Part shown: positions 21,597-30,709 of the stretch, piece by piece
How the letters are laid out: each line of letters opens with the position of its first letter
How positions within the stretch are numbered: the first letter of the stretch is position 1
Assembly (NCBI RefSeq): GCF_020509005.1
Contig: NC_063012.1
Location: forward strand, 5,518,001-5,582,000
DNA: 64,000 nt
Source: Fulvia fulva
Lineage: Eukaryota; Ascomycota; Dothideomycetes; Mycosphaerellales; Mycosphaerellaceae
Direction of reading: 5' to 3'
Position numbers and translations under genes: made by a program
The notes under the pieces: generated by a model
Told to the model about the DNA's origin: nothing
Databases searched by the model: none
What the model saw: only the letters and a program-made list of their open reading frames with translations

Positions 21597-23468
21597 TCAA
21601 TGGCCACTGCTGGGCTTTTTCATCAGCTTCCTGGCATTCTCGATCCACTGTGCGCCGATGGCTTCAATGTCTCGCTTCAACTCCCTTTCGATCAGCCGCT
21701 TGACTACATCTCTCTTCTCGCTATTCTCGGCGGAAGCGCTTGTACCATTCCGTCCTAAGATGCAGGAGTTCCTCGTGCTTGGTATGCGCAGCACATCCTC
21801 TTCGGGTAGGAAACCAAGTTCTATCGCCAGGCTGCGCACATACGAGCACAGCGTAGAGTATGCTGATGGTATCTTGCGTTGCGCCTCCGACCTCTTGAGG
21901 GATCCCGTTTCGGCTGCCTGGTGTTTGCTCGGTCTGTCTTCATCATCGGCGTCACCGGCAGGCACTTCCACCTGCTGGGGAAGCCTGGTAGGTGCTTTCT
22001 TGATGGCTTTCGTGGTTGTTGGCGCTCGGAATCTAGCCCCTGCTAGATCGTGGCTACAGCAGGGGATGGCAATGAAGGCAGAGTTGTTCAGAAAAGCCAG
22101 TAGAGGCGTCCATGGGGTCAGCTCGTCTGCATGATTGGAGATGATGAAAGCCTCAGGATCGAAAATTCCGTCATGAAATACACCTTGGTGGTCCGAATCA
22201 CAATCGGTTATGAAGATGTTGGGAACAAGAATGCTTTGCTTCAGCTGGTCTTGCACGGACGCTGGGAAGGTCTCCCAAGTTTTGCGTCGGCGAGCATCGA
22301 AACCCCAGCCATGATAGCCTTCGGTGAGCAGGATATAGGTCAAGACCCCGTTGCCGCAGCCTATATCAACGAAGCCTGGGAAGGGTGGTTTCGATGACAC
22401 GGCAGCCTTCTCCTCCGATGCAGTAAACTCTTTCATGGGCACCTCGAACATATCTCGCCAAAGTTCAACCAGGAACGCCGCGATGCCGATATCTTCGAAC
22501 ACGTGCTTGCCTGGGTCTGTGTGCTCAACCCACTGCTCGGAAAGCATCTTGCCATATTTCGCTTTCATCACTGAATATGTGTCCTGGTAGCGTTTTTGAG
22601 GTATGATCCTGTCAAGGTGGACACGTTTCTCGTAGCCAAGGAGTTGGCCTTGACCATGCTTGTGAATAGTCTGCAGGAGTTTGAGGGCCGTACGCTCTTG
22701 CTTTGTGGTGATCGTTGTGCCCGAATATAGACGGTACAGCAGAGTCATTGTGCCTTGGTGCTCATTAGATGCTGAAATGGAGGCTCCATGTGTTGACCAT
22801 GTGTGAGTAAAGGCGATCTGTGACACTGCAGGGTGATAGAAGGGCATTTCGTCGGCGTTGTCCACGTGCGGTACGTACATTACCACAGTATCTTCCTTTC
22901 CACCATCAAGGCGCCGGAAGAAGTGGCATGTTTGTACCAAAGGTCGATCTAGCTGAGGATTCCGAGGGATAAGCTGGCGCACAATGGTTCTCGTAAGCTG
23001 TGCTCCCGGCCATTGGGCTGAACGCGGTTGGTACTCTGCCTTGAGATGCTTCGCCAGTCCATTGGAAGGATACTCCGTTGTGCTTGGATCGAAGTATTGG
23101 TCATTGTCGCTGTCATAGAAGATGTCTGCACGGAAGAGATGGCTTGAGGTGACGTTTGGGTTCTTGACCATGTTGAGCATTACTCGGCTGAACAGTTCCG
23201 GAGGAAATGGGCAAGGACATTGCAGGATGGGCAACCATAATTCATCTGGTAGTGATGATGGAGGTGTCAATTTTGCGCGCTCTCGTGGTTCGAACGCTGG
23301 CTTCTTCTGCGTAATCTGGTCATCACTGGAGTGAACAGCCTTTGGACCCGATATATGCACGCCTTTCTTGTTCTTCCCTGGCTGGAGTTCTGTGCGATAT
23401 GTCAGTATCATGCCCTTGACTATTTGATGCCGGCCCACGACTAGCCGTTCTGCAAGAAGCTGAACCAT
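21597..23468 (-). CDS. TRM44: tRNA-Ser (uridine-44 2'-O)-methyltransferase Trm44
   Basis: The 623-residue product matches the Trm44 family, which uses SAM to 2'-O-methylate U44 of cytosolic tRNA-Ser. The SAM-binding motif FVDIGCGNG is followed by a glycine-rich strand-helix unit (YHGWGFDARRRKTWE), and downstream is the family segment IPCCSHDLAGARF. The first in-frame ATG is at 23,468; the frame continues further upstream but without an ATG. The C-terminus is Arg/Lys-rich. The gene is convergent with the glycine-zipper gene (240 bp apart) and follows GNA1 on the same strand. A short intron in the N-terminal 60 codons cannot be excluded. Confidence 0.88.
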   Translation of the reverse strand: MVQLLAERLVVGRHQIVKGMILTYRTELQPGKNKKGVHISGPKAVHSSDDQITQKKPAFEPRERAKLTPPSSLPDELWLPILQCPCPFPPELFSRVMLNMVKNPNVTSSHLFRADIFYDSDNDQYFDPSTTEYPSNGLAKHLKAEYQPRSAQWPGAQLTRTIVRQLIPRNPQLDRPLVQTCHFFRRLDGGKEDTVVMYVPHVDNADEMPFYHPAVSQIAFTHTWSTHGASISASNEHQGTMTLLYRLYSGTTITTKQERTALKLLQTIHKHGQGQLLGYEKRVHLDRIIPQKRYQDTYSVMKAKYGKMLSEQWVEHTDPGKHVFEDIGIAAFLVELWRDMFEVPMKEFTASEEKAAVSSKPPFPGFVDIGCGNGVLTYILLTEGYHGWGFDARRRKTWETFPASVQDQLKQSILVPNIFITDCDSDHQGVFHDGIFDPEAFIISNHADELTPWTPLLAFLNNSAFIAIPCCSHDLAGARFRAPTTTKAIKKAPTRLPQQVEVPAGDADDEDRPSKHQAAETGSLKRSEAQRKIPSAYSTLCSYVRSLAIELGFLPEEDVLRIPSTRNSCILGRNGTSASAENSEKRDVVKRLIERELKRDIEAIGAQWIENARKLMKKPSSGH

Positions 23469-23952
23469 GCTCCCTCGTCGTTGTCGGGTGCTGCTGTGGT
23501 CATGGCTCCTGCTAGCCACAGAACACTGCTTGCCGGGTAACGTTGCTACTGATGGCGCCGGAGAATATGGTGTGTGTGTGTTTGAGTTAAAGGTGAAGAT
23601 AGGAGGTAGGAATAATGTCACGCTGAAGTTTCAGACCTCCGCTTGGCGCGACATTGCAGAAATGCAGTATCACTGTTTTGCAAGGCCATTTGTTCCCGCG
23701 GTTTTCAAGTAGGCATGCATTCATTCAGGCTCGATACAAGAGGCGCCAGCCCTCTGGCTCTCGCACGGCAGCCTCGACTTCAGCTTCGCGGCAAAGGCCA
23801 CCTTGCTATCCTGTCTCTCACTGTAGCTGCTATCCAACCATCCTCGCCCCGTACATTCCAAGCTGTTCTCTTCTGGCCTTTATAAGAGCCTCACGTATCG
23901 CGTGCTTGTGTGTGGCATGTTCTTGCTTGTGCGTCATGCGGCATGGCCTCCT
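23469..23952. other. Intergenic region between GNA1 and TRM44
   Basis: About 480 bp holding the TRM44 promoter and GNA1 3' UTR. Open frames here have no ATG or no family resemblance. A short TG run lies at 23,570-23,580. Confidence 0.5.
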
Positions 23953-24528
23953 TCATGGACGGGCGTAGTAATGCGCCATTTCAAGTCCCGCTCTCTTGAA
24001 GCCACACTTGACATAGAAGCCCTCATTCGCCTCTGAGCAGTCCAGGATCGTCTTGTAGCAACCCACATTCTCCGCAACATAGTCCAATGCCTGGATGATT
24101 CTAAGACCCAGCTTCTTACCCTGTTGGTCCTTGGCGACGGCGATATCTTCGATGTGGCCAACAAGGCCAAGGTGGTGGATGCTACGCGATGCCGTCAGAT
24201 CTGACCACTGCATATGATGCTATCCTTTGTCCAGTACTCACAATTTGCGCTCCACTATGAGCGCTCCTGTGCCTACGATCTTGCGGTCCCCATCGAGAAT
24301 GACCAGCACGTGGTATCCGCCGGCGCCAGCTTTCATCTGATCGAATCGCTCTTCAAACTCGGGCTTCGTGACTTCGCCGACATGTGTGAGGACACGCAAA
24401 ACATCGAGGAACCCGTAGTCGAAATCGGAGCGTTCGAGAGGTCGGATCGAATAGCCTTCGGGGAGATCAGAGATCACCTTGGACGAGATCAAGGAAGGCG
24501 AAAAGAGAGGATCCACCTCGGGGACCAT
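23953..24528 (-). CDS. GNA1: Glucosamine-6-phosphate N-acetyltransferase
   Basis: Two exons, 24,528-24,242 and 24,181-23,953, give 171 residues, a usual length for fungal Gna1. The enzyme transfers acetyl from acetyl-CoA to glucosamine-6-phosphate, an essential step toward UDP-GlcNAc for chitin, glycans and GPI anchors. The GNAT fold is clear: GYSIRPLERSDFDYGFLDVL, VGTGALIVERKF, HIEDIAVAKDQQGKKLG (acetyl-CoA loop) and FYVKCGFKRAGLEM. The 60-bp intron (GTGAGT...GCGTAG) splits the Phe of ERKF-IHHLG, restoring the family sequence exactly. The start at 24,528 is the first ATG in frame. Confidence 0.95.
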
Positions 24529-25252
24529 ATTGTCGCTCCGCAACGGACTATGCAAGCGCTGTTGTGTGTAGGGAAAGCTGCTGCTCCTAGTGCCTGCGAT
24601 TTGAATAGCTGCGAAAGTGCCCTTCAATCCAGTGCAGGAACAAAAGGCACAATGCAGCGTCAGGGTCTCTCGTGTACAGGTGAAGGAGCAGGAGCGCGAT
24701 CGTGATACGTAACTATTTTAGTCGACGCACGCATGAAACGAGGCGGACCCGTGGCACTGGCCAGCTCCGTATGAGTGCTGCGGCGCATTCTACAGCACTC
24801 TCGGTCACCTACTATTCTGCAAAGCCGCCTGCATGATATGAAGAGCAGGGCTGAACTCACTGCCAATCTCGGACTAGCGTAATGCGATTAGCATGCAGGA
24901 ACAGCGAGATTTGGAGACAAAAGTCTTTGCTCGTACGTCGTGAGTGGTCTTCTGATTGACGACTCTCCACATAGCTTGCATGCCTCGTCAAACTACATAC
25001 AGCAAAGGCGCGCGAATCGCCTCCCAAACCCGAGTCCCATGTACACCTTTTTCACGCCCAATTCTGCTTCACACTAACTTAAACCATGTTCAAAGGATAG
25101 GGTATATCGAACCAGTTCCTAACTCCTTTCCTGAGCGCTCGTTCGCTCCTGTTCTTCATTCCGCATCAACTGTCCAGCAGCGTTCCGCTTGGCGATACTG
25201 CTTGACAGTGGTCGACGTATGAGCCTCCAGATCAGATGGCCCGAAGGAAGGT
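24529..25252. other. Intergenic region upstream of GNA1
   Basis: About 720 bp with the GNA1 promoter and the 3' UTR of the RGS gene. No convincing ORF or RNA gene. Confidence 0.5.
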
Positions 25253-26723
25253 CTAGTACAGGTTGCCATGGGGAACAGCACAGAATATGCCAACGACGAT
25301 GCATGATGTCACGAAAGCCCCAAGAAGAGCCTGGAGGAATATCGTGTCTTGGATCTGTCGCAAAGCTGGTTCCTTGATCCACACTTCACGGTCGAAGATC
25401 TTTCTGATGACGTGACGCTTCTTATGGCGTGGTACCCATGGTTCGTCCTCGAAAGAATTTCGCGTGCTTGAATAGAGAGACTGTTCGGAAGAGAGCGCTT
25501 TTTCGTCCTCGGCTGATTCCACAGAGTCTGAGAACAACTCCCATGGTCGAAGATGGCGGTGATGGAGTCCATGCAACACCACGCACATACCCTTCCACGC
25601 GGCGATGAGTGTAGCGATGCCAATGAACCAGCCGACGAACGGCAGGACCCTCCATCCGCGTCCTGCATGGCTCAGTGTAATAAGCAGATCTGCGAGCAAG
25701 CCGGCCAGGATTCCTGCCACACCAAGACCACGCGCAAAGACGACACGAGGACGATTGCCGTTGCAGATTGTCCACCGTATGAAGTTCGGATGAGCTTGAC
25801 GGCGGAGTGAATATTCGACGGTTGGGGCAATGGCCTGGAAAGCTGATGGGTGGGTCGTGTTCTGGAGAGCGTGAAGCACAGATTGTCGTTCTTTGGCCGA
25901 AAGATTGAGCTCGCGAGGGCTGCCTTCTGCAAGGTAGATGCTAACTATCTTGGACACCTCCTCACGAAATGGTTGTGCCGTGACTGCGATTGGTCAGTGT
26001 TTTCCCATCTCGCAGGAAACATGACGAGTTATTGATGATGCATACAGGGTTTCCACTTCATACCAGCATCCTCAAAGGCTTGTTCTGTGACCGCTCGGTG
26101 GGCGTGGGTTGTGTTTCCCAGCAAGGTCTTATCGTCTCCGAAAGAGGAACCATAGTCGGATGTGATTTCACGCTTGTCGTCGAAAGAGTCAGATTTTGGC
26201 GGCGTGTTGAATGGGTCAGCACGATCGAGCACAGGCTTCGCCGTAACGTCTGCGAAGTCTGTACCCTTGAGAACCTCCGCGATCTGAGGATTGACTCTCT
26301 TCGTCCGGGCGGGCGAGATAGCATTGGCATCTACGTCCGCTTGGGCCTTGGTCCACTCCGGTGCAAGTTGCCTGTCGCTGTCCGGTAGCTCCTTCCATCT
26401 TCGCTGGTAGTCCCGATACCACAGGAAGAACTGCAAATTTTCGGCCGAGTGCTCAATGTATTTGAGATAGTTCATGAAGTCCCGCACAGTCACGGGCTGA
26501 TGGGTGTCAGCAGGTGGACTGCGATTAAGGGTGAAGGACTTACGGGGCAAGTGCCACCATCAATGATACGGTCGAAGCCCAGCGCAGTCGGGATGCCGTG
26601 GCTCATGCATGAGTTGCCGGACGCGATGGACTCCTGGATGGACTTCTGCTTCTCATCGCCATTAAGAGAGTCTCGAGATGATGTTACGTGCGAAGGGCGG
26701 CGATAGGACAGTGAGTAGACCAT
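25253..26723 (-). CDS. RGS-domain protein with three C-terminal membrane segments
   Basis: Three exons: 26,723-26,544, 26,496-26,046 and 25,983-25,253, giving 453 residues. RGS domains speed GTP hydrolysis by heterotrimeric G-alpha subunits and so damp signalling in growth, conidiation and stress. The RGS box starts FDRIIDGGTCPPVTVRDF and contains YIEHSAENLQFFLWYRDY. Its second half (AQPFREEVSKIV, SPRELNLSAKE) lies after the second intron, separated by a disordered insert with SDYGSSFGDDKT. Three hydrophobic segments follow (near 25,640-25,750 and 25,260-25,320). The layout resembles fungal RgsA/RgsD/Rax1-type proteins; I cannot decide which. The start at 26,723 has a perfect GCCACCATGG context; another ATG lies six codons upstream. 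Confidence 0.88.
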
Positions 26724-29187
26724 GGTGGCAACGGCGGGCAAGGTGAAAGCGCCGGTGACAGGTGGAGGACTCGCCGCCTACATGTACGTGGTGTCGCAAG
26801 GGCGGCTCAGGACTGGATGTTGTATGTGATGACGGAGGCAGTCTGCACTCAGGCCAGGTGAATGGTGGTGAACAGCGAAAGACCCGGCAGGCGTTGCACA
26901 GGCCCAAGGACGTGGTCGGATGGCGTGGTGATATACTGTAGCTTTAGACTCCTTCGTGCCTGTTGTTTATGGCCCCGCTTCGGACTCGTGGTGTGAAAGA
27001 TCCTGGCTCCAGGGGGCGCCCACGAGGCAGGCGTAGACGAAGGGGGGGGGGGTGTCGTGCACGAGGGCAGCGCGATGAAAGTGCAGGCAGGCACGCAGGC
27101 AACGATGCCCGGGGGCGACTTCGCGTGATGTGCAAAGTCGGCGAAGGGACAAGCGACATGCTGCATTGATGATTGCAGGCTAATTTGCAGCGGGAAAGCG
27201 ACGCGAAACTATCGCAGTCGGGGACGAAGTCTAAAGTGGCGATGTTGCCGCTGCCCTGGGGCTTGCCCTTTGGCTGCGCACATATGTACATGTAGGCCCA
27301 AGATGAGACACACGGCGACCACTACTATACTGTGAATGCACTCATTCTCCTTTCAGGCACGACGCCCAGCGCTGCATGCACCCACGATTGATGGCGGCCG
27401 TGATTGATCATGTTCCCGCGCGCCACGAAGGGCCAACGTGCTCGGGCGGCCACGATGATGACCTGTTCTTGTCTCAAAGAACGAAGAGGCGTTCCTAGCT
27501 CGCGCGACTTCCACATGGGAGCCAGTCCCGACGAGTCAAGTCCCAGCTGTCGAGGGTCGCGATCGTCACCTGCTGAACACTTCTCGCAGTGTTCGCCCAC
27601 GAGCAACGACACGTACATGTACGTACGTATCGCACACCACACCGACGCGCCACCCGTATTGCGCATGATGAGCAACGAAGTTGTTGTAGAGGAACGCATG
27701 GGATCTTCGTCACAGCAGTGCGACAAGCAGCACGGCAAACATAGCCGTGCCAATTGGCAGTCGCCGACGCTCGCCCCGCCGCTGATCACACGCTAGATGG
27801 AAGCAGGTCTGGCTATCTCGCGGCGAAAGGACTGCTTCACTTTTTGCAACACCATGGTTCTGGCGGAGACCTCATCACGGAGTCCACTGCATGCTACCCC
27901 AAGATGAGGCTGGTACGAGAGCACTTTCCTCCTGATCATGGGCCTTGAGAGGATACTTGCATTCTCCAAAAGCGCTACTTCCGACACATCTTGCTTCTTG
28001 CTTCTTCTAATTCCTGGAGCATTAAAGTAGTCCAATGTCCCATCTTGCGGCGCATTGTGCTATAGTACAGGCTGTGCTACCCTCGCACCCCATCGCCACC
28101 CGTACGGATCTTTTCAGGCCGGTCCACACTTTCGAGAAATCGCCATGAACCTGGTACTTCATTCGACCGCATGGTTACTTGGACGGGAGGACGAGCGCAA
28201 GTTCCTCGAACCTTGCAAGCCATTCGCCTCGTCTTACACCCAGTGGCTCTCCTACACTGACCTCGCCTCAGTCCAGCAAAGGAGCAATATCGGCGTAAGC
28301 CATAGGCTTGGTTCTTTCGTCTCCAGCCGTCTCTGGCGACTCTTGCGATTGCAGCCACCATGCAGTAAGACTATGAGTGACAATGTTATCACGCTGGCCT
28401 GGGATAGAGTCGTGGCCCGACGTCGTCATCATCAGTTGTTGTTAGCACAAGGTTATTGTACGGCGTCAGAATATGGCTGTTCGAGGCGAGCTTCCACGCT
28501 GGAGCATCCTTGTTGCAGCAGTTCAAGGCTGTGGAACGGGCAGGGTCGTTTTCGGACACCCTTTTCGCACAGAATCGAGATCTAGGCTGGGCTGTTCAAG
28601 CTTAGCAAAAGCTCAGTATCAGGAGTTTCTAACCTCCACTCTTTAGTCCCCGATCGTTTCTTCCGTAGAAGCAATGGGTTCTTGCGAATCCTCAAGACGT
28701 GATCTGCGTCCGATCTGGTGGGCGCTGAGCAGCTGACTCGCATGGACAACCCTGGCAACATCGCTTAGTGAGTAACGCATTTCGCTGCTCGTTAGTCTGG
28801 CAGGCCGATGGCATGCGCAGTCCCTGACTCATGTGTCAGCTCGTCGATGAGCGTCTACAGGGCCCCACCAGATTTGAACTTGCTTCAACCTGTTAAAGAA
28901 CGATCATGGAATATCATCGTCTAGGGTGCGATGTTCTACCAAGCAAGCCCGTCGATTCTTACCACAGGACGAACGCACGGGTCTTGGTCGTAGCATGATT
29001 CTATGAAGTAAGCTGGAAACACTTCGTTACTTCGTGCATCAGGTCGAGCTAATCTGACGTACCGTACTATCCATACCAAATGTTGCTGTGGTAGAAGGAA
29101 TTGAAAGGAGACGCTAAGAACGCGACTCGAAATGCACGATGGACGAGTTTTGCTCAGTTTCAAGCATTTTTCGAGTCGAGATCAGGG
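26724..29187. other. Long intergenic region
   Basis: About 2.4 kb with normal composition and many short overlapping frames, none with a recognisable product (the longest, 28,055-28,585 plus, has no domain and no splice support). It contains the RGS gene promoter, an 11-base G run at 27,042-27,052 and a tRNA-like sequence at 28,860-28,950. A rapidly evolving small gene or non-coding RNA here could not be excluded. Confidence 0.5.
28860..28950 (-). ncRNA. Possible degenerate tRNA (tRNA-like sequence)
   Basis: On the minus strand, GGGCTTG and GGGGCCC at the ends can form a partial acceptor stem with wobbles. CTTGGTAGAACATCGCA resembles a D-arm and A-box, and AAGTTCAAATCT resembles the TPsiC loop and B-box. 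The length of 91 nt would suit an intron-bearing or long-variable-arm tRNA. However, the D stem is incomplete and the T stem has a mismatch, so this is at best a pseudogene or a coincidental resemblance. Confidence 0.25.
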
Positions 29188-30507
29188 CTACAGCAGTCTC
29201 TCTGCGAAAGACCCCCCAAAAGGAAGTCTGTCGGCCAACTGTTCTGCCCGGTTCCACCCAGCCTCATTTGAGCGCTCCTTCTTCTGGAGCTTCTTCTTCA
29301 ACAAGGGATTCTGAACGCCCATATCTCTCCATCTCTTCGGCGGCTTCACTCCCGTAGCCGACATTTCCTCCCATTTCCTCAATCCACGATTCTCCCATCG
29401 CTTCATGCGATCTTCAATCTCCTCAGGCTTTGGTCGCCACTTTGATCGAAGTACGCGGCGGATGGCCTCCGGTGTGATCTGAAAATGTTCGGCTAAGGTA
29501 GCAGTAGAGTAGGAAGCTGGATCCGAGGCGTGGAGGGCACGAATACCTTCGAGAGTATCTGGTGAGAGGCGCTTGCGTGGCTGCCATCCCTGCCCAGCGA
29601 ATTTGCGGTCAAGAGCCGCCTTTTGGATTTGCCATGTCTCCTTCTTGACAGTCTTGTCTTTGGGAGGCGTTCGCGACGGCGCTGTGTGCTTCGAAGAGCC
29701 AGTGTTGTTTTCTTTCATCTTTGTAACACCCTTTGCGCCAACCGTTGCTTTGCTTCTCCTCTTCCCGTCGATGGTCTGGTTCTGTGCGGCCGACTTTGTT
29801 TCAAGTTCGTGAGTCATTGGCTGTTCAGCCTTCTGCTTCATCGACGGGCCTTCCAGCATTTCTATCTTATCCAACGCAGTCAACCTGGAGTCTGCAGCTG
29901 GTTTGTAGGTACCCGCTTCAATCCTTCTGGCCTTCCGAAGCTTTCGACTTGTAGTTTTGGATCCTAGCGCTGGTTTCATCGCCGACATTGGTTGGGCGTC
30001 CCCTTGCGTGAAGCGCTGTGATATCGCAGGGAGATGTAGAATAGGAGCGACTGGGTTGGCGACGTCGTTGCACGCGAGTTCAAGACCTGGATCTGGCAGA
30101 CGGACTGAGTCGATGGTGCCGACTTGACTGATGACTTCTGTCTCTTCGCGTCTGCCAGGCTGCATTGTCTCGATCTCTGCATGCCACTCTCGATCGCCCT
30201 CGTCTTTGCGCTGGCTAGCCTCTGGGTCTCCTTGTGTCCCGGCTGTAGTCGCCTGGCTTGATCTGGCCGAGCCACCGGCACTCTGACTGCTGCTGCTGCT
30301 GCCCGGCTGAAATGACACGAAGCCATGGTCTGCGTGCGTGTGTGCGACCGTGGCAACGTGTCGCGTGGGAGGTCGTGTGCTGAGGGCTCGGGAGTGCTGG
30401 AAGAAGCGCTGGGCTCGATGTCGACGAAGATCGATGCCAGCGAGCTCTTTCACAAGTGTCTCGAGCGCTCTTGTCGAGCAGGAGCACCGATGAAGTGTCG
30501 ATGTCAT
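29188..30507 (-). CDS. RRG9: Required for respiratory growth protein 9 (neugrin family)
   Basis: Single-exon 439-residue product with a Cys/Arg/Ser-rich presequence expected to direct it to mitochondria (MTSTLHRCSCSTRALETL). The C-terminal Rrg9/neugrin domain carries WQIQKAALDRKFAGQGWQPR, a helix-turn-helix-like stretch (STATLAEHFQITPEAIRRVL) and RSKWRPKPEEIEDRM. Yeast RRG9 is needed for respiratory growth and mitochondrial genome maintenance; mammalian neugrin takes part in mitoribosomal RNA metabolism. The N-terminal 300 residues are disordered and poorly conserved, as usual in filamentous fungi. The ATG at 30,507 is preferred over upstream in-frame codons. It is divergent from SLS1. Confidence 0.88.
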   Translation of the reverse strand: MTSTLHRCSCSTRALETLVKELAGIDLRRHRAQRFFQHSRALSTRPPTRHVATVAHTHADHGFVSFQPGSSSSSQSAGGSARSSQATTAGTQGDPEASQRKDEGDREWHAEIETMQPGRREETEVISQVGTIDSVRLPDPGLELACNDVANPVAPILHLPAISQRFTQGDAQPMSAMKPALGSKTTSRKLRKARRIEAGTYKPAADSRLTALDKIEMLEGPSMKQKAEQPMTHELETKSAAQNQTIDGKRRSKATVGAKGVTKMKENNTGSSKHTAPSRTPPKDKTVKKETWQIQKAALDRKFAGQGWQPRKRLSPDTLEGIRALHASDPASYSTATLAEHFQITPEAIRRVLRSKWRPKPEEIEDRMKRWENRGLRKWEEMSATGVKPPKRWRDMGVQNPLLKKKLQKKERSNEAGWNRAEQLADRLPFGGSFAERLL

Positions 30508-30709
30508 CGTTGTTGTAGGGTTTGAAGCAGCAAGCTGGGCCTGCTGAGTGCAGAAATCAACATGAAGGCCGTCGAGGTGGCCGGGAAACATTTGCGGAGA
30601 CTCGGGCATCTCCGCGTCAGGACAATCTTCACCTCGGAGCTGCTTCCTGCTTCACGCTTCTAGCTGGTCTTTTCGTCTTCCTCTCCTTCGTGGCAGATCG
30701 TTGTCATTC
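30508..30709. promoter_or_regulatory. Bidirectional promoter between RRG9 and SLS1
   Basis: Only 202 bp separate the two divergent start codons, so both 5' UTRs and core promoters must overlap here. Both products are mitochondrial gene-expression factors. No TATA box is evident. Confidence 0.6.

Noticed and set aside
26943..27291. Several overlapping open frames around the 11-base G run
   Set aside because: Mutually overlapping, Arg/Pro-rich and unsupported; typical of GC-rich intergenic DNA.
28055..28585. 176-codon plus-strand open frame
   Set aside because: No domain, no splice signals, irregular composition, and overlapping frames of similar length on the other strand.
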